Assembly: GCA_937900045.1 (NCBI GenBank)
Contig: CALCEB010000211.1
Coordinates: 1-6,952 of the forward strand
Direction: 5' to 3'
Source of the DNA: an uncultured Acidobacteriota bacterium
GTDB taxonomy: Bacteria > Acidobacteriota > Terriglobia > UBA7540
Length of the DNA stretch: 6,952 nt
In this document: positions 5,159 through 6,952 of the stretch, piece after piece
Numbering within the stretch: position 1 is the stretch's first letter
How the letters are laid out: every line of letters starts with the position of its first letter
Translations under genes and position numbers: made by a program
Notes under the pieces: generated by a model
Told to the model about the DNA's origin: nothing
Seen by the model: only the letters and a program-made list of their open reading frames with translations
The model's database searches: none

Positions 5159-6952
5159 GGGGAAGATTCCATGCGGCGTGGGTTGGGCTGGCGCTGGCGG
5201 CGCTGGCAGTTTTGATTGCCTTCCACAACAGCTTGGCAGAGGAGCTGCCGCAGGTAGACCGCACCGGGATCAACATGGCGGCGCAGGATGCGACCGGCGC
5301 GGTGTGGGCCACGAACCCGCGCCAAGTGGGTGGGCTCCTTCGTTGGCAAGGGAACCATTGGCAAAGCGCGCCGGTCCACATGCCTCAAGGCGGGGCGCCG
5401 GTTGGCGTGTGGAGCGGATTCGATGGGGGCGTTGTGGTGGTCTGGGAATTGGTAGCGCCTGGCGCAGCCATCACCTGGTACCGCGGCAACCAGTTTAGAG
5501 CTTTAGGCGTGCTCAGCGGCGTCATGCAGGATTTGCACCTGTTCACCACGCCGCCAAGCCATGTGTGGATCACTTCGAACGGTCCCAATATTTATCAGGT
5601 GGCGTCCGATGGGCGAGTTAAGGTTGCTTACACGCTCCAACCCGGCCAGTTTTTTCCTTACAGCCACCCGCCGAATCAACCGGCGATCTACTGCCCCATT
5701 GAGGCCACGGACGATGGCCAAGGACGGACCTGGTTCTGGGGTAACTCGATTGGGTTGTATTCCAACGTGGCGCCGATGGCCGGTTTTGTGATCTACGATG
5801 GCCACTCGTTTGAGTATCATCGAAAGATCGAGGGTCTGCCGGAACATGGCGTGACCTTCCTGGGAAAAGCGGACGCCAACCACCTGTGGGTGGGGATGCT
5901 GCACGAGGATTTATACTCGATCGACACCGCCAAAATGACGGCACGATACGTACCCCCGCCCGAACCCCACGCCTTCGCCCGGGTGACAAAAGTTTTCCAG
6001 GTTGGCAGAGACACCTACGTGGCGGCCGATCCTTTCAGCCCGGCTGTGGCCGAAACTGCCGCGCACCGCTTTTCAAGCACTTTGTGGCGATTGCGGGATG
6101 GGCAGTGGACCAAGGTCTTGCCAGGGCTTGATGACTCCCCGGCGCCAACGGAGGATTTGAACCGCCCCTGGCTGTCCACGCCAGAGGGCCTGTGGATTGG
6201 CGCGCGCGCGGCCGGCCTGTGGCTTTTGCCTCCGGCCTCGGCGCCGCGACTCATCAATTGGCGCGAAGGACTTCCGGTTGATAGTGTGAGCCGGCTATTC
6301 CAGCTTGGGAACCACAAACTGCTGGCTGTCGATCTGGAGCCTGCGCGCACTGCGGCCCTCGATATGAGTACCCTGCTTAAGCCTGCCAAACCCTCTAAGC
6401 AACTGCAAGTGATCAATCCCTTTTCGGCTTTGCAGTTGGACCAGCAATTCCGGGTTTGGGGCATATTAAGCTTGAAAGGCCGGTCGTTGGACGAATGGGA
6501 TGGTGAAAAGTGGTTGAACTACCCTTTGCCAGGAAATATCACGCCCCTGTGGTTGAGCGGCTTGGATGCGGACTCGCAGGGCCGCATCTGGCTTTTCCCA
6601 GGTTGCCAAATGGGTCCCACGGCTTTTTTTGATCCGAGTCACAGGAACTGGACCACTTATCCCAGCTACCAAAATGCGCTTCAAGAGTCGCTCTCCCATC
6701 CCATTCATTTTCTTCACTCCGCGAGCGACCGCATGAAGCCGATTTACGGTCCGAAATCGCAAATTGTCTACATGGGAGCATGCAACGGCATTAACTACTT
6801 TGACGGCAAGGAGTGGCGCTTATGGAACCGACCGGATTTGCCAGGTCCGCCGCCGTTCTACTTTTTTGACGGCCCGGCCTTCTTTGACGCGGCCGGAAAC
6901 CTGGCGATTAACATCCATCACGAAACTTGGGAAATGTCGCCCAATCGAGGCT
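5152..6952 (+). CDS. Exported beta-propeller-like protein, partial at right edge
   Basis: The frame is open from ATG 5152 to the window end, giving 600 residues without a stop. A signal peptide is visible: R3/R5 and H7, a hydrophobic stretch at about 10-24 and a likely SLA-E cleavage at 29/30. The rest is a string of short repeats with the pattern D-x-x-G-x-h-W followed by a strand and an aromatic 'dG..W..y' segment: DATGAVWATN (46-55), DDGQGRTWFWGN (187-198), DANHLWVGM (241-249), TPEGLWIGA (343-351), DADSQGRIWLF (472-482) and FDGKEWRLW (550-558). GLPVDSVSRLF (373-383) resembles the repeat junction of 'two-component regulator propeller' (Reg_prop) proteins. It may therefore be the sensor part of a membrane histidine kinase or a stand-alone secreted propeller; the missing C-terminus decides this. 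ATG 5152 overlaps the preceding stop by 7 bp with no close ribosome site, suggesting translational coupling; GTG 5155 is an alternative. The nearby ATG 5171 is out of frame and soon stops. Confidence 0.8.
   Translation, partial: MVRGRFHAAWVGLALAALAVLIAFHNSLAEELPQVDRTGINMAAQDATGAVWATNPRQVGGLLRWQGNHWQSAPVHMPQGGAPVGVWSGFDGGVVVVWELVAPGAAITWYRGNQFRALGVLSGVMQDLHLFTTPPSHVWITSNGPNIYQVASDGRVKVAYTLQPGQFFPYSHPPNQPAIYCPIEATDDGQGRTWFWGNSIGLYSNVAPMAGFVIYDGHSFEYHRKIEGLPEHGVTFLGKADANHLWVGMLHEDLYSIDTAKMTARYVPPPEPHAFARVTKVFQVGRDTYVAADPFSPAVAETAAHRFSSTLWRLRDGQWTKVLPGLDDSPAPTEDLNRPWLSTPEGLWIGARAAGLWLLPPASAPRLINWREGLPVDSVSRLFQLGNHKLLAVDLEPARTAALDMSTLLKPAKPSKQLQVINPFSALQLDQQFRVWGILSLKGRSLDEWDGEKWLNYPLPGNITPLWLSGLDADSQGRIWLFPGCQMGPTAFFDPSHRNWTTYPSYQNALQESLSHPIHFLHSASDRMKPIYGPKSQIVYMGACNGINYFDGKEWRLWNRPDLPGPPPFYFFDGPAFFDAAGNLAINIHHETWEMSPNRG

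Noticed and set aside
5171..5215. ATG 5171 as start of the propeller gene
   Set aside because: It is out of frame with the long open frame and reaches a stop after about 14 codons.
5088..5498. 136-codon + strand frame overlapping the DUF4139 end and the propeller start
   Set aside because: It is out of frame with both genes, is rich in Gly, Arg and Ala, and the propeller frame continues open for 600 codons with clear repeats.

Overview
The window is an ordinary-looking, GC-rich bacterial chromosomal segment with every supportable gene on the + strand. It holds a small PilZ-domain protein (246-554), a long duplicated MacB/FtsX-type permease without its own ATPase (716-3268), an exported DUF4139-family protein (3650-5158), and the first 600 codons of an exported beta-propeller-like protein that runs off the right edge (5152-6952). 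No tRNA, rRNA, CRISPR array, transposase or integrase was recognised.

The organism is most likely a Verrucomicrobiota member (Limisphaerales/Pedosphaera-like) or, less likely, an Acidobacteriota member. The reasons are the orphan duplicated permease, which is especially common in Acidobacteriota and also found in Verrucomicrobiota, and a dispersed-type palindromic repeat beginning TGTAGCGCCGC and ending in GCGCTACA (57-162), a style I associate from memory with Verrucomicrobia. This assignment is inference; no search was possible.

Layout: 1-56 is an unassigned edge. 57-162 is a compound inverted/direct repeat. 182-221 is an AT-rich island with a 7-bp-arm palindrome overlapping a candidate sigma70-type promoter just ahead of the PilZ gene. 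560-581 is a strong hairpin after the PilZ stop. The permease follows with its own Shine-Dalgarno. 3269-3649 is a 381-bp intergenic region with no convincing gene but several inverted repeats, including two arms that compete for the same partner. The DUF4139 gene and the propeller gene overlap by 7 bp and are probably translationally coupled.

The genes do not form an obvious single pathway. The first two look like independent units (c-di-GMP response; inner-membrane permease). The last two look like a true two-gene operon of envelope proteins with N-terminal signal peptides. I see no clearly new biological system. The best leads are the coupled DUF4139-propeller pair, the structured leader before it, and the repeat at the left end.
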